Shown one piece after another: positions 1 through 9,941 of a DNA stretch of 64,000 bases (positions are counted from its first letter, which is position 1; the number at the start of each line of letters is the position of its first letter). Position numbers and translations under genes: made by a program. A model generated the notes under the pieces. That model searched no databases. It was not told the origin of the DNA and saw nothing but the letters and a program-made list of their open reading frames with translations. This DNA is from Ilyonectria destructans (lineage: Eukaryota; Ascomycota; Sordariomycetes; Hypocreales; Nectriaceae): positions 1,488,001-1,552,000 of the forward strand of contig JAHEWK010000014.1 in NCBI GenBank assembly GCA_020740775.1. The letters run 5' to 3'.

Positions 1-13
1 ATTTTATCAATAG

Positions 14-1234
14 GGTTCCAACTGGCCAAACTCCGTGCTGGGAGTATCCGCCGCAATAAGCATCTGCGAAGTTATCAACGAGCCCACCGAATTCATCTCG
101 TCCACTCCACATTTCGTCGTCGACAAAGTCGAGTGGATTCAATGTCGGTATCTCTTCGCGCGTGTGTGCCCTCATGATGCAGCAATCGCAAAGCCTTTCC
201 CAAAGCCATTGACAAACGACTCCCCTGGGTATCTTGTACAAGACCCTATTCGCACATTGAAAGGACCCAGCAATCACGAGATCGAGATTCCCTTGTCAGC
301 AATTCCGGCTAGGCGTCGGCAAACGTCGATCGACAATGTGTCTCAAATCGAGCGGAGCATAGTCCCACTAGCTGAAGGCAGTTTAGATATCGACACTGAT
401 GAGGAGATGAAGGATGACATCCATAACCTCTTGGATTCTGAGGACGACGGTCACGATTATTTAACGGTGCGACAACGACGGCGCTCATCTGAGGACTCAG
501 GCATGGGAGTGTCACGGCCATTCAAGCTGACAACGGCCATGCAGGAATCCAAAAACGGCGGTGTCGTTTCCACCAATTCCCCCTCGGAAGACGAGAGCGG
601 GACATCCTTCCAGCCAGGCACCCTTGATCTCGACTCGCTACCGAGAGTTCCCGAGCCGACTTGGGCATCCTCATCCCCCGCCGCCCTTCGGAGTCTTAAC
701 CGAGAGATCAAGGAACTTCAGCGGATCCAGACTAACAGCGACCTCCGCACCCTTGGCTGGTACATCGACTTCGACAAACTCTCCAATCTGTTCCACTGGA
801 TTGTCGAGATGCATAGCTTCGACAGCAGCCTCCCGCTTGCTGAGGACATGGAGCGCGCCGGCTGCTCCAGCGTCGTCCTTGAGTTCCGCTTCGGCGCCTC
901 CTTTCCCCTGTCCCCGCCCTTTGTCCGCGTCGTCCGTCCGCGATTTCTCCCCTTTTCGAACGGCGGCGGCGGTCACGTCACCGCTGGCGGTGCTATTTGC
1001 TCAGAGCTTCTCACTAACTCGGGCTGGTCCCCTGCCCTCTCACTCGAGAAGGTCTTCCTTGAGGTCCGTATGAACCTTTGCGACATGGACCCTCCGGCGC
1101 GTCTCGAAATGAACCCATCCTATGGAAACGGCGACTACGGCATCGGGGAAGCGTTAGAAGCGTTCCGCCGTGCGGCAGCTGGGCATGGCTGGCAGCTCCC
1201 CGAGGACTTCAACATGATGGCTACGTCGGCGTAA
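14..1234 (+). CDS. PARP-UBC fusion protein (ADP-ribosyltransferase plus ubiquitin-conjugating domain), 5' truncated by the window edge
   Basis: Only the last exon is in the window. An in-frame TAG at 11-13 preceded by TATCAA looks like an intron acceptor, so coding probably starts at 14 (residues GSNWPNSVLG...). The first ~45 residues (LGVSAAISICEVIN, then FVVDKVEWIQCRYLF) resemble the C-terminal end of a PARP catalytic domain. A roughly 180-residue acidic, serine-rich linker follows. The last ~170 residues are an E2-like UBC fold of the UBE2Q type: the motif GGAICSELLTNSGWSPA holds the candidate active-site cysteine (codon 998-1000). The usual HPN motif is not visible. PARP-UBC fusions are known in filamentous ascomycetes; modifying proteins with ADP-ribose and/or ubiquitin is inferred from the family. 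The end is well supported, while the beginning and the PARP active site lie outside the window. It faces the PRPP synthetase gene tail to tail. Confidence 0.8.
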   Translation, partial: GSNWPNSVLGVSAAISICEVINEPTEFISSTPHFVVDKVEWIQCRYLFARVCPHDAAIAKPFPKPLTNDSPGYLVQDPIRTLKGPSNHEIEIPLSAIPARRRQTSIDNVSQIERSIVPLAEGSLDIDTDEEMKDDIHNLLDSEDDGHDYLTVRQRRRSSEDSGMGVSRPFKLTTAMQESKNGGVVSTNSPSEDESGTSFQPGTLDLDSLPRVPEPTWASSSPAALRSLNREIKELQRIQTNSDLRTLGWYIDFDKLSNLFHWIVEMHSFDSSLPLAEDMERAGCSSVVLEFRFGASFPLSPPFVRVVRPRFLPFSNGGGGHVTAGGAICSELLTNSGWSPALSLEKVFLEVRMNLCDMDPPARLEMNPSYGNGDYGIGEALEAFRRAAAGHGWQLPEDFNMMATSA

Positions 1235-2497
1235 GCGAGCACAGTACGAACACTGCCCTGTACCTACCCCACGGATAGGAACCGACGCGACCACTTCTCC
1301 CCGCGGGTTCATATCACCAACCCTGCACGCTTTAATCAGCATATGTCCTTTGTTTGTGCTTGCTTTTACTTACACTTTGCAACGGACCTGGCGTTGGATT
1401 TGGTACATCCCATGAACAAGATAAGATCGGGCGGGAATCAGATGAGTATCATCCCATTGATAAGGGAATGTATCTAGACCGAGCTGGGATGGCGATAGCA
1501 AGAAATATTACCCATAGAGATAGTGTTTGTACCTTCCTATCCGCGATGAATGAATGGAATGATCAATGAACCATGACACACCGTGCACCGAGATAACCGC
1601 AGCCCTCTCAATTTCACTCTCTCGGCACAAGGGCAGCATCACAGGAGACAGCGACAAGTATTCTGTTAATAATGTTTTTTGTTATTTTCATTATACATCA
1701 GCGTTGCCAATTGCGTGGCTAGCTGGATCAGGCCCGGGATGTTCACAAAAAGGCAAACATGCGCCCCGCAGCGAAACCCGGCCATGACTCCTGTCTAGTT
1801 TTTGTCCAAAGTCTACGATCGATTTTACTTCTATGGGTGTAGATTTGCGATATGATGAGGCTCGAGAGGGAGTTTTTTCTTCGTCCATCGCATCTTCCTC
1901 CCCTAACAAGGAGAGCGAAGTGTACATGGCCTCCTCTGAGTTTTGTTTGTGTAGCAAGAAAAGAACCAAGAAATGACAGACGGGGAGATGGGACAGGGAA
2001 TGGATGACATAGTGCAGCAGAGCAGAAATCAGTAAGACCCGTCCTCCGATCCGCACTGCCACCGTTTCCACCAAATCCCTTCCTTCCAAAGTCTGCTCGC
2101 ACACGAGCGCGGGCGCACGATGCCAGGTATCTTGTCAGGATACAATCTTGGGGGGAGGGGGAGGAAATATCGAAAAAAGATGCCTGCAAATCAAGGCGTG
2201 GCAGATGAGAGATACATGCAACATGATACGAGGAGTTCCCGGATAAACTCCAAAACAAAACGACCCAGATCAGAGATCAGAGAAATGCAGTGCCAGACGA
2301 CGGCTGTTGAGCGTCGCGACGTGAGGTGGAAGGGGTGGAGAGCCCTGTGGGAGGGGGGCCTGGAGGGGGGCCTGGAGGGAACAAGGATGTCGACAGGACT
2401 CGATGCCGACTCCCCCATGCGGAAAGAAAACGCCGTGGTGTGCTGCGGTGGTATAGGTGGTTGGTGATTGTCACGAGGTGGTTTCGGTGTGTGGAGC
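1235..2497. other. Intergenic, between two convergent 3' ends
   Basis: This holds the 3' flanks of the PARP-UBC gene (+) and the PRPP synthetase gene (-). Open frames in both directions look like chance frames with no recognisable domain. A G-rich run around 2340-2390 repeats the phrase ctggaggggggc twice. I see no RNA gene. Confidence 0.6.
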
Positions 2498-3902
2498 TCA
2501 GTTGTGCTGGAAGAGCACGCTGATGGACTCGCCGTGGTGGACTCGCCGGATAGCCTCGGCAAAGACCGGAGATATGTCAATCACCTCCAGCTTCGGGCAT
2601 AGTCGGCGGTGCTCAGATTGCGGCACGGAGTTGGTGACGAGAATCTTGTCAATGCTCGAGGCATTGATGCGAGCAATGGCGTCGCCGCTGAAGACACCGT
2701 GGGTAAGGAGGGCGTAAACCTTGAGAGCGCCCTCTCTTTTCAACAGCTTGGCGGCACGGGTGATGGTGTTGGCCGTGTCGACGATGTCATCGACAAGGAT
2801 GCAGACGCGGTTTGCAACGTCGCCAACAAGCATCATACTGGCGTTGCGCTGCTCGGTAAACCGAGTGGGACGGCGTTCCTGAGGGTATTACATGAGTTTT
2901 GGACGGGAGGGGGATTTTGAGAAAGAATTGAATTACCTTGTGAATAAGAGCAAAGTCCATGTTGAGGCTGTCGGCGATGAGTGTGGCGCGCTTCGCGCCT
3001 CCGGCATCGGGGGAGACGACAACGGCGTCCCGGTACCCGGGAAGGCTCGTCTGGATGTAATTTTGGATCAATGCTTTGCCGTACAGGTTGTCGACAGGGA
3101 TGTCGAAGAAGCCCTGATATTGGGGGTCGTGGAGGTCCATGGTGATGATGTGATCGGCGCCGGCGCAAGTTAGCAGGTCGGCGACGAGGGTGCCAGCCTG
3201 CGCAACCCACTGCTTGTAGCCGGGCTTGGACTGCTGGAAGGCGTTGACGTTGTGAGGGTTCTCGTAGTCGTGAGTGGTGTAGCTCCTCAGTGACGAAATT
3301 GAGCTCTCAGCATGGTGGCCGCGGGCGGAGCTGTTGCTGGAGATGGTATCAGAACGGCGGGGGGGTGCGAAGTGGTCATGGCCGTTGCCATTAGTGTTGC
3401 CGTTTGTTGTAGCGCCATTGGTGGCTTCATTGGCGAGGGAGGTCTTTGTGAGCTTCTCGGTGAGGTTGTTAACGCCATTGGTCAAGCCGGCGGACCTGGG
3501 AACACCGGGACGGGGTGTAGCTGGGACGCTCTCGAACGTGTAGTCCTTTTTCGAAGAGCCCGAAGACTGAGTAAGAGGAGCGCCGGACTTGTTGTAGGGC
3601 CAGTCGGGTTGCCTAGAGTAGGGGAAGAGGGGCACGACGGCGGTGACGCGCTTGGCAGAGCCGGTCTTGCAGGCGGAGATCATGATGCAGAGATCAATGA
3701 GGTTGTCGTTGACATTGCCGGAGCCGGACTGGATGATGTAGACATCCTTGCCACGGACAGAGTCCTTGATCTCACAGCGGCTTTCGCCGCCGGAGAATTT
3801 TGAGAGGATGCGGTTGCTAGGAGGGATGCAGAGGATGTTGCAAATGCTCTCGGTCAGTTGGGGGTGGGAGTTGCCGCCCAGGATGACAATGTTGCGCACC
3901 AT
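2498..3902 (-). CDS. Ribose-phosphate pyrophosphokinase (PRPP synthetase) with a large internal insertion
   Basis: Makes 5-phosphoribosyl-1-pyrophosphate from ribose-5-phosphate and ATP, feeding purine, pyrimidine, His, Trp and NAD synthesis in the cytosol. Predicted exons on the minus strand are 3902-2937 and 2878-2498, joined in phase 0 across a 58-nt intron (GTAATT...CTCAG), giving 448 residues. The start [11 protein letters not shown] is the conserved family start; the frame is open further upstream but that part is unlike PRS. Visible motifs: FPYSRQPD (~93-100), [36 protein letters not shown], catalytic-loop lysine in HKERR, and the PRPP-binding loop [14 protein letters not shown] (~347-360). 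Residues ~101-228 interrupt the domain with a Ser/Asn/Gly-rich segment not found in bacterial or human enzymes. Yeast Prs1 and Prs5 also carry non-homologous regions, and the placement just after the PYSRQ motif suggests Prs5. The identity is certain; the paralogue is not. Confidence 0.93.
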
Positions 3903-4293
3903 GGTGGTGGTGAGGGCGGGTTGGCGATGTCGAACTGGACAAGTTTGGGTTGTCGTCGGCTTTGCAGAACAGCCAAAAGATTCTGAGGTCAACAGTGGCG
4001 ACGGACGGAAACGGAGCGGGAGTTGGAGGGGCGGAATCGGAGGGGCGCTGGGCGATGACGAGGGAGACAGCAGCGAGAAGCAAGGAAGGAGCCGTGGAGG
4101 TGAGGGCGTGAGGAGGAGGCAGGGGCAAGCTCGAGGTCGGATGGAGAAGGTGAGGGGACAGCAAAGGCAGTGACGACTGGCAGGAGCAACCCGAGAAGGG
4201 ATTGAGCCGAATCGAGTCGAGTCAAGAACGAGCCGAAGTTCGAGACGAAACGAGGCGAGGCGAGGGTTTTGCGAGGCAAAACCCGGCGACGAC

Positions 4294-4307
4294 TTTTTTT
4301 TTTTTTT
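4294..4307. promoter_or_regulatory. Poly(dA:dT) tract upstream of the PRPP synthetase gene
   Basis: Fourteen consecutive T on the plus strand (A on the coding strand), about 390 bp upstream of the PRPP synthetase start. Such tracts often keep fungal promoters free of nucleosomes; a promoter role here is inferred from position only. Confidence 0.35.
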
Positions 4308-5389
4308 CAATGGCCCGCCGGGGTTAGACTGGACGTGTCTTGGTTGGAGGAACGCCGCAAGTACAGTACCTACAGCGCGGCCGACAGTACGGGACTATAC
4401 AGGCTGTACAGGCCAGTCCAGGCCAGTGCCGGGACTGCACAGTGTACGAACGAACCGGCGCAGCTGCTGCCTCGACTCGGGACCAGGGACGGTTGGCCTG
4501 GAGCCCACCAGCCTGAGAAGGAGTGGGGGGTTTGGTGGAGGGAGGCTTGCCTTGGCCGCGAGGTGGAGGCGGGATTGGAAATCTGCGTGCGCGCGTGCGT
4601 GCGTTGGCGTTGGCGTCGGCGGCTGCTGCGTCGTGCGCGCACCGAGATTGGTGAGCTGCTTCTGGGATGAATGCTCCACGAGGAGCAGGGGACAGGCGAA
4701 CAAGTACCTGCTATGCACTGTCTCGCACAGCTGTACTGGATGTAGGCAGGTCGCACTCCCTGTAGAGGTTGCAACGTGGTTGCAACGTGCTGAATCCGCA
4801 AACGTCAGAGGCTCGGCGAGGCTCTCTCTTTTATTTATTGTCTGCAGCCAAGCGAGGGCGAAGCCGGAGGACAAGGGGGTAGTAATGTATGGTAGGAGTA
4901 ACAAAGAGTCAGAGGGAGTCGCCGGGTATGACCCAACAACAGCAATAACCAGCATGCACAGCAAGCAGGTGACAGGATGGCGAGACAAAGGGAGTAAGGG
5001 AAAGGACCAGCAATAGAAGAGGGACGATTAAGTGGAGATGGAAGATGGCCGAGTATCCCAGGTCCATTCTTTTCTCTTCGGGGATGGTTTGGTCTGATCG
5101 CGAGGCAAAAGGTAAGAGTGACGACAAGAATCTGAGTGAAGCCGAGAGGAGAACCTAGTTAAGAGGAGCCATCTTTTGAGTTAGGTTCAGCAGAAGTGGG
5201 AGCAATGTGAGGAACAATGATGGAAGAACCAGCCTGGATGATGCGCAACCACAGCCGTAGTGTGTATTGTAGTGGTGGTGAATAGAGGTGAGGTGAAGTG
5301 AACCGGTGGAAATCACGGTGGCGGTACAGTGGGGTGCATAAGACCCTGATCTAGAACATTGTACTGGGTTATGCACGGCTAAGCTACAT

Positions 5390-5505
5390 TAGGATAAATA
5401 TATTGCCATCTTAAGGGATATGGTTAGGACAGTATAAATATCTTTATATTTTTTATTAGATTAAATATAGCTATTATTATTATTTTATTCTATTTGAACA
5501 GAGTA
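5390..5505. other. AT-rich islet
   Basis: About 115 bp composed almost only of A and T (runs such as tatattttttattagatt and attattattattttattc), with abrupt edges against GC-rich flanks. It has no open frame. It could be a remnant of a mutated repeat or a local AT-rich spacer. Confidence 0.5.
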
Positions 5506-6594
5506 TGAGTAAAGCTGCAGCGTGAGCTAGCTGTATCAAGGAAGCGAGCCATGCAGTACATCATTTTGGATCAGGACTTTATGCTTCCCACTGTACCGCC
5601 ACCGTGGATGGCCCGTACCAGTCAGGTACACACACCAACCCGCAGGCGCCGAGCCACGCTTGCAGTTTGGCACCTGGTGCAAGACACGCGCGAAAGTCTA
5701 GGTCTATCCTGAATGAGTCAAGTCTCACCCTGCGCCGGGCCACAGACACGGCAGAGAGAGGAAAGGAAGGGGAAGAAAAGAAAAAAAACTTCGATGGGCG
5801 GCGGTTTGACATTGGCAAAGCCGGCCCACCGGTACCCGGAGAGAAGGAGGAGGGTTGAATCACCATCTCCATTCTCCAAAACTCGACCTGGTTGCAGCGC
5901 CTGTGCGAAAGCGTCCGTCCGGATACCTACGAGGTACTTTCGGACATATCCCCCGCCCCCGCCAACGGAAGCGGTCATGTCCTGGCCCGTCCTGTCCCGT
6001 TGCGGCCATTCCCCATTACTCACACGAGACCACGAGATGCAACTGAGAGATATAACCACCAGGCGAACGGATAAACAATTGCTTAGGGCGGTTGCATCAC
6101 GTCAAACCCCCCTTGTCATGCCCAGCTTGCCCCCAACCTGCAGGCGACGGCATCTCAGGGCCGTCGCGCACACCACCCGCCGCGCATCGACACGGGGACG
6201 CGGAGTAACGCAGCAAACGCAGTGACGCAGCAGCACGGCAACGCACTGTAGAGGAACTGTGCACAACCCCCGTGCGCGTACCCGCCATGTACCCCGAGTA
6301 CCTGAAAGGTCCGGCGGATATGGTGGGGCTCGGAGAGGGGCCTGAGGAGGCTTGAGGAGGAGGCTTGAGGGGCAAGGGGAGCTGGAGGGGGCCCTCTGGA
6401 AACCTTCCATCGTTAGTGGACAATCGCTGGGCAAGTCAACTGACAGTGCTTTGCAGCGGGTGGTCCAGGGAGCTCCAGCCACTCACAGCGAAGTCTTTTA
6501 TTTTTATGCCCTCCGTTTTAGCCCCTCCCTGGTCCTGCTGAACATCCAAGTTTTTTTCTTTTTTCTTTTTCTCGCAGGAGCCGCTGCAAGCTAC

Positions 6595-6606
6595 CTAGGT
6601 ACCTAG
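6595..6606. repeat. 12-bp perfect palindrome CTAGGTACCTAG
   Basis: Perfect inverted repeat in the promoter-side intergenic region between the PRPP synthetase and Rpc17 genes. The function is unknown. Confidence 0.35.
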
Positions 6607-8118
6607 TCCCCAGGCTTCAGCTGGGTCCTGTCGCCCGTCCCCTGTCTTCTAGGATAGCGTTTGTCCTGTCCAGTTCTGTCCTCCCTGTCACATCACGTCC
6701 TTGCTCTGTCTCATCGTATGCCAGGGATCTCGGCTCTGCAACGTGTTCGACGTCCCGATGACGGAGGCCCGCCCTTGGCACGCATCGCCGATGTGCATTG
6801 CTGCAGCCAGTGTGGGAGGCAGGGTCTCATCAGAGACATGGCAACTACTGTATGCAGTACATAAGCTTGCTTTTGCGAGTGAGACATGCCTGTCATCTTC
6901 AACGGTCGGTCTTCTATGCCTCCGTGGCTTTGACGCGCTCTTCGCATTGCAACTCTGTTCGCCTACCAGGCAACTCACACCGCTCCGCTAGGAACTGAAC
7001 CTCGGTACATTAAACCTGTACACAGTGTTGGTCCCCTTTCTATGATACCCTACATAGTAAGTTACATGCTAAGCCCGTAAAACCAATCCCCAGGCTTCCC
7101 GGCCGAGGTTGTTAGTGGTAGTCCGCAGCGTTGTACAACTCCGTTAGTTGGTGGTCCATCCTAGCATTGATTGACACAACATGCAGCAATGAAAAGAAAA
7201 CACATCAGGATGGCCCCCAAGTTGCCTGCTATTTGCTCACGCGCACCTATACTTAAAACAAGCAGCAATTACGGGTCTTCCCCTTCTCACGATGCCCACT
7301 GCACGTCGGCTTGGGAGGACCTCGCACGTTGTGATTGGGTCCATGACTCCGTCGTCTGCGGTCCCGGATCTAAAATCGCGGGGTTATTGTTCCGGCGGCG
7401 AAGAGGAGACAACCCAAAACCTGATGTTCGCACAGTCAGCCCTTAGAAGTCCTCATACTAACCCTGCAGATCATCAAAGTACATTCGAGGCTTGCGAGGA
7501 TTATAGGACTCCTCCATTGTGATGTTTTCAATGTTGATCCTTTCAACCAGCAGCCATATGCGTCTTTGTGATACGTCGTACAAACGTTCTCAGCCGTGCA
7601 CGGGCCAAGTCCTCCGTCTGCCGACGACCCATAGTGCAGTAGCATGCAGCACAGAAGGAAAAAATTGAAGAAGGCCTCTTCGGGAAAGGAAAAAAATCTG
7701 ACGCGAAACCACTGCACGGTGACGCCCTCTTTTTCCCTTGAACCACCAACCATTGACCACGACACTGAACACTAGGTTCAGTCCTAAGCGAGTGTGCGGA
7801 TAACTCACCTGAGGCTTCTGAGGAACCAATTATCACGTCGCAGAGACCTTCGACGTTGCATGATACCTCCTTCGCCAGCCGGTGGCAAGTAGTGCACATC
7901 CACATACCGACGTCTACCTACTATCGGACTCACACTTGGCCGTCACACAGGATTGCACTCCACATCCGCACTTGTTGTCAGCCTCGCCAAGCTCTGGCCG
8001 CTGGTTGGCTGAAATCAAGTCTGTCTGGAGCCTGATTCAACCCTCCCTTTGCGCCTCACTCGCCTATTTTGCCAGCCTACTGCAAACTGCACATTGCCCA
8101 CTGCAACCAACCGCCAAG

Positions 8119-8682
8119 ATGAAGATCGTCGAGTCTCAAGCCGCCGTGCTCTCCAACTTTGAGGTCTACCAGCACCTCACCGAGCAGCGCGACCGCTACA
8201 AGAAGAACAAGCGTCGCGGGCCTCCCAATCTCGAGACGGTTGTCCGTGAGGTAAGCCACCACCATGCTCTGAGTTTAGCCTCATCTATCGACGCTTCACC
8301 ATCAGAATACTCACTTGGACATGAATGAAATGCTGACACATTAACCCCTTAGCTTCTACAATACATGCGCACCCATCCCGGCCCTCTCAGCCAGGATCCC
8401 CTTCCTTATTCCCCGGGCTGCATCGCCAAGCTGCTTCAGCGTCTGCGCCCCTACAACCTCGCCAAGGGTGAAGTTGTCATGCTCTTGAATCTGCGCCCGG
8501 CCTCTGTTGCCGCCCTCAACACTGTCGTCGAGGACATGGCCGAGCGGTTCGATGAAGAGCAGCAGGAGGCTATCGTCACGGCTATTTCTGACGTCCTGGG
8601 CCAGTTCCCCGCCAGTGCCGAGGCACAGGATGACGGTGAGGCGGCCGGTGATGTCGATATGGACGATAGCACGGCTGCTTGA
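8119..8682 (+). CDS. RPC17: DNA-directed RNA polymerase III subunit Rpc17 (RPC9/CRCP family)
   Basis: Small subunit of the Rpc17-Rpc25 stalk of nuclear RNA polymerase III, which contacts TFIIIB during initiation on tRNA and 5S genes. Predicted exons are 8119-8250 and 8353-8682, phase 0, with a 102-nt intron (GTAAGC...TTAG), giving 153 residues. The start MKIVESQAAVLSNFEVYQHL is the typical family start in context CCAAGATG. An in-frame ATG at 7882 would add 79 unrelated residues and is rejected. Conserved features: NFEVYQHL, then the HRDC-like helical part with CIAKLLQRLRPYNLAKGEV and LLNLRPASVAALNTVVEDM. The acidic tail DVDMDDS is common in fungal members. It converges with the GTPase gene, whose stop lies about 97 bp away. 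Confidence 0.9.
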
Positions 8683-8779
8683 GAGCCTCATCTTCGAGGC
8701 AACACATTCGATACCACCTTTTTGGGGATTGGCTGGCACAAATACCACCCCATGACCAGCTCGGGCTCGCCAATCAACT

Positions 8780-9496
8780 TCACATGACCGAGCACGCGCT
8801 CTCATCCTGGTTCAATGATGCCCCTTGTGCCATTGCCGTCTTGCACAGGTCCTCAAATGCCAGCTTCAACAACTCTCCGGTTACTGCCGAACACTCGACG
8901 TATCGGTCCGCCCGCATGGCCTGCGATATCTGATACGCCTCTTGCGGATAGATGATGCCGTTGGGGTCCTTCTCCGACCTCAGGTCACGCTTCAACCCCA
9001 GCACGATAACGGGCAGGGCATCGAACCGCTTGAATGCAGTCTTGCACTCGTTGATCCACTGGCGGTTGCAACCACCCCATATCAGCACGAACTCTTACAG
9101 CAACCCGAAACGGAAGGAGGATCATGGACGGGAATACTGACATATCGCTGCATGTTAATGAGGCTCAGCCGTTGGCTGATGTCGTAGCAGATGACGATGG
9201 CATCGGGGTCTAGGAGTCGCCAGTTGTCTGGGCTCGACGTATCGAAGAACTCGAAGCGGAGCTTCCGTTGTCCCACTTTGATCTCGAAGAGGAAGGGCTG
9301 GTCAATGTCGCGGAGCATAGGGATCGGGTTGAGCTTTTCACCGGCACTCAATCGTCTGGTGTGTCAGGAGAGCGAGCCTAGTGTTAGATTCATGGGGCAC
9401 AATCAATAGACGGATGACGGCTACGCACGAGAGAAACGTCGTCTTGCCACACTTTTCATCGCCTACGAGCACGATTTTGATCACTTCGGGGTCCAT
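8780..9496 (-). CDS. Atypical Rho-family small GTPase with CaaX box, lacking canonical switch residues
   Basis: Predicted exons are 9496-9429, 9355-9142 and 9058-8780, giving 186 residues. Start MDPEVIKIVLVGDEKCGKTTFL; the first intron has donor GTGCGT, the second has donor GTCAGT and branch GCTGAT. The third-exon acceptor was chosen because NMQRY-WINEC then aligns with the Rho pattern NVQDKWISE. P-loop GDEKCGKT is at 12-19. The G4 region VLGLKRDLR and G5 region ECSA are Rho-like, and the protein ends CSVM, a CaaX box suited to prenylation and so to membrane attachment. The G3 motif reads DTSSPDNW (61-68) where active GTPases have DTAGQE, so both the DxxG glycine and the catalytic glutamine are replaced. 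The switch-I threonine is not evident. A Rho-like origin is clear; orthology and function are not. Confidence 0.82.
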
Positions 9497-9941
9497 TCTG
9501 TCCAGTGTTGGTTTTATCTGAGTCGTAAATTGCACGTAGATATGAGGGAAAGGTTGAAAGGGGGGAAATCACGCAGCGCCCATACGTTGGTCCAAGCCAG
9601 AGTTGTCGAGTTGGTTGTGGCGCAACTTGGTGACTAGCCACAGAGGACAGCCCCAGCAAAGCCACACTATTCTATGCGGTGGGAAGCCCTTTTTCACACC
9701 ACTCTGATGGGTCGCATATAAGAAAGCGAACCCACACCAACTCATGCGACCGTTTGGCAATTGTCTTGGGCGCCGAACTCCCCTTGGAGCCATCGTCGCC
9801 GGAGGAGCTCAAAACTGCAGCCAGCCCGCGCCGCTTTGTCACCGCCGGGCTTCGCACTCTTCTTTGTCGTCTACGTCCTCCTCATCAAGTGGTGAATCCC
9901 CCGAGGCTCGCAAGCAGCGCAAGGCTGCCAAGTACCGCACC
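9497..9941. promoter_or_regulatory. Divergent promoter region between the Rho-like GTPase and Deg1/Pus3 genes
   Basis: The two genes diverge from a spacer of about 445 bp, or 247 bp if the longer Deg1 start is used. I see no clear TATA box. Part of it (9744-9941) is an open N-terminal extension in frame with Deg1. Confidence 0.4.

Larger units (their letters stand above)
3903..8118. other. Intergenic, 4.2 kb, between divergent PRPP synthetase and Rpc17 genes
   Basis: The left part is the leader and promoter of the PRPP synthetase gene, C/T-rich on the minus strand and ending in a 14-bp A/T homopolymer. An AT-rich islet sits at about 5390-5505, and a 12-bp palindrome CTAGGTACCTAG at 6595-6606. 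The right end (about 7900-8118) is a C-rich leader of the Rpc17 gene. I recognise no gene here; open frames are short and lack domains. Confidence 0.6.

Noticed and set aside
3903..4310. N-terminal extension of PRPP synthetase in the open frame
   Set aside because: Lys run followed by Pro/Ser/Leu-rich translation of a C/T-rich leader; the enzyme family begins at [11 protein letters not shown].
7882..8118. In-frame upstream extension of Rpc17 (79 residues)
   Set aside because: The sequence is C-rich leader without family similarity; MKIVESQ is the conserved start.
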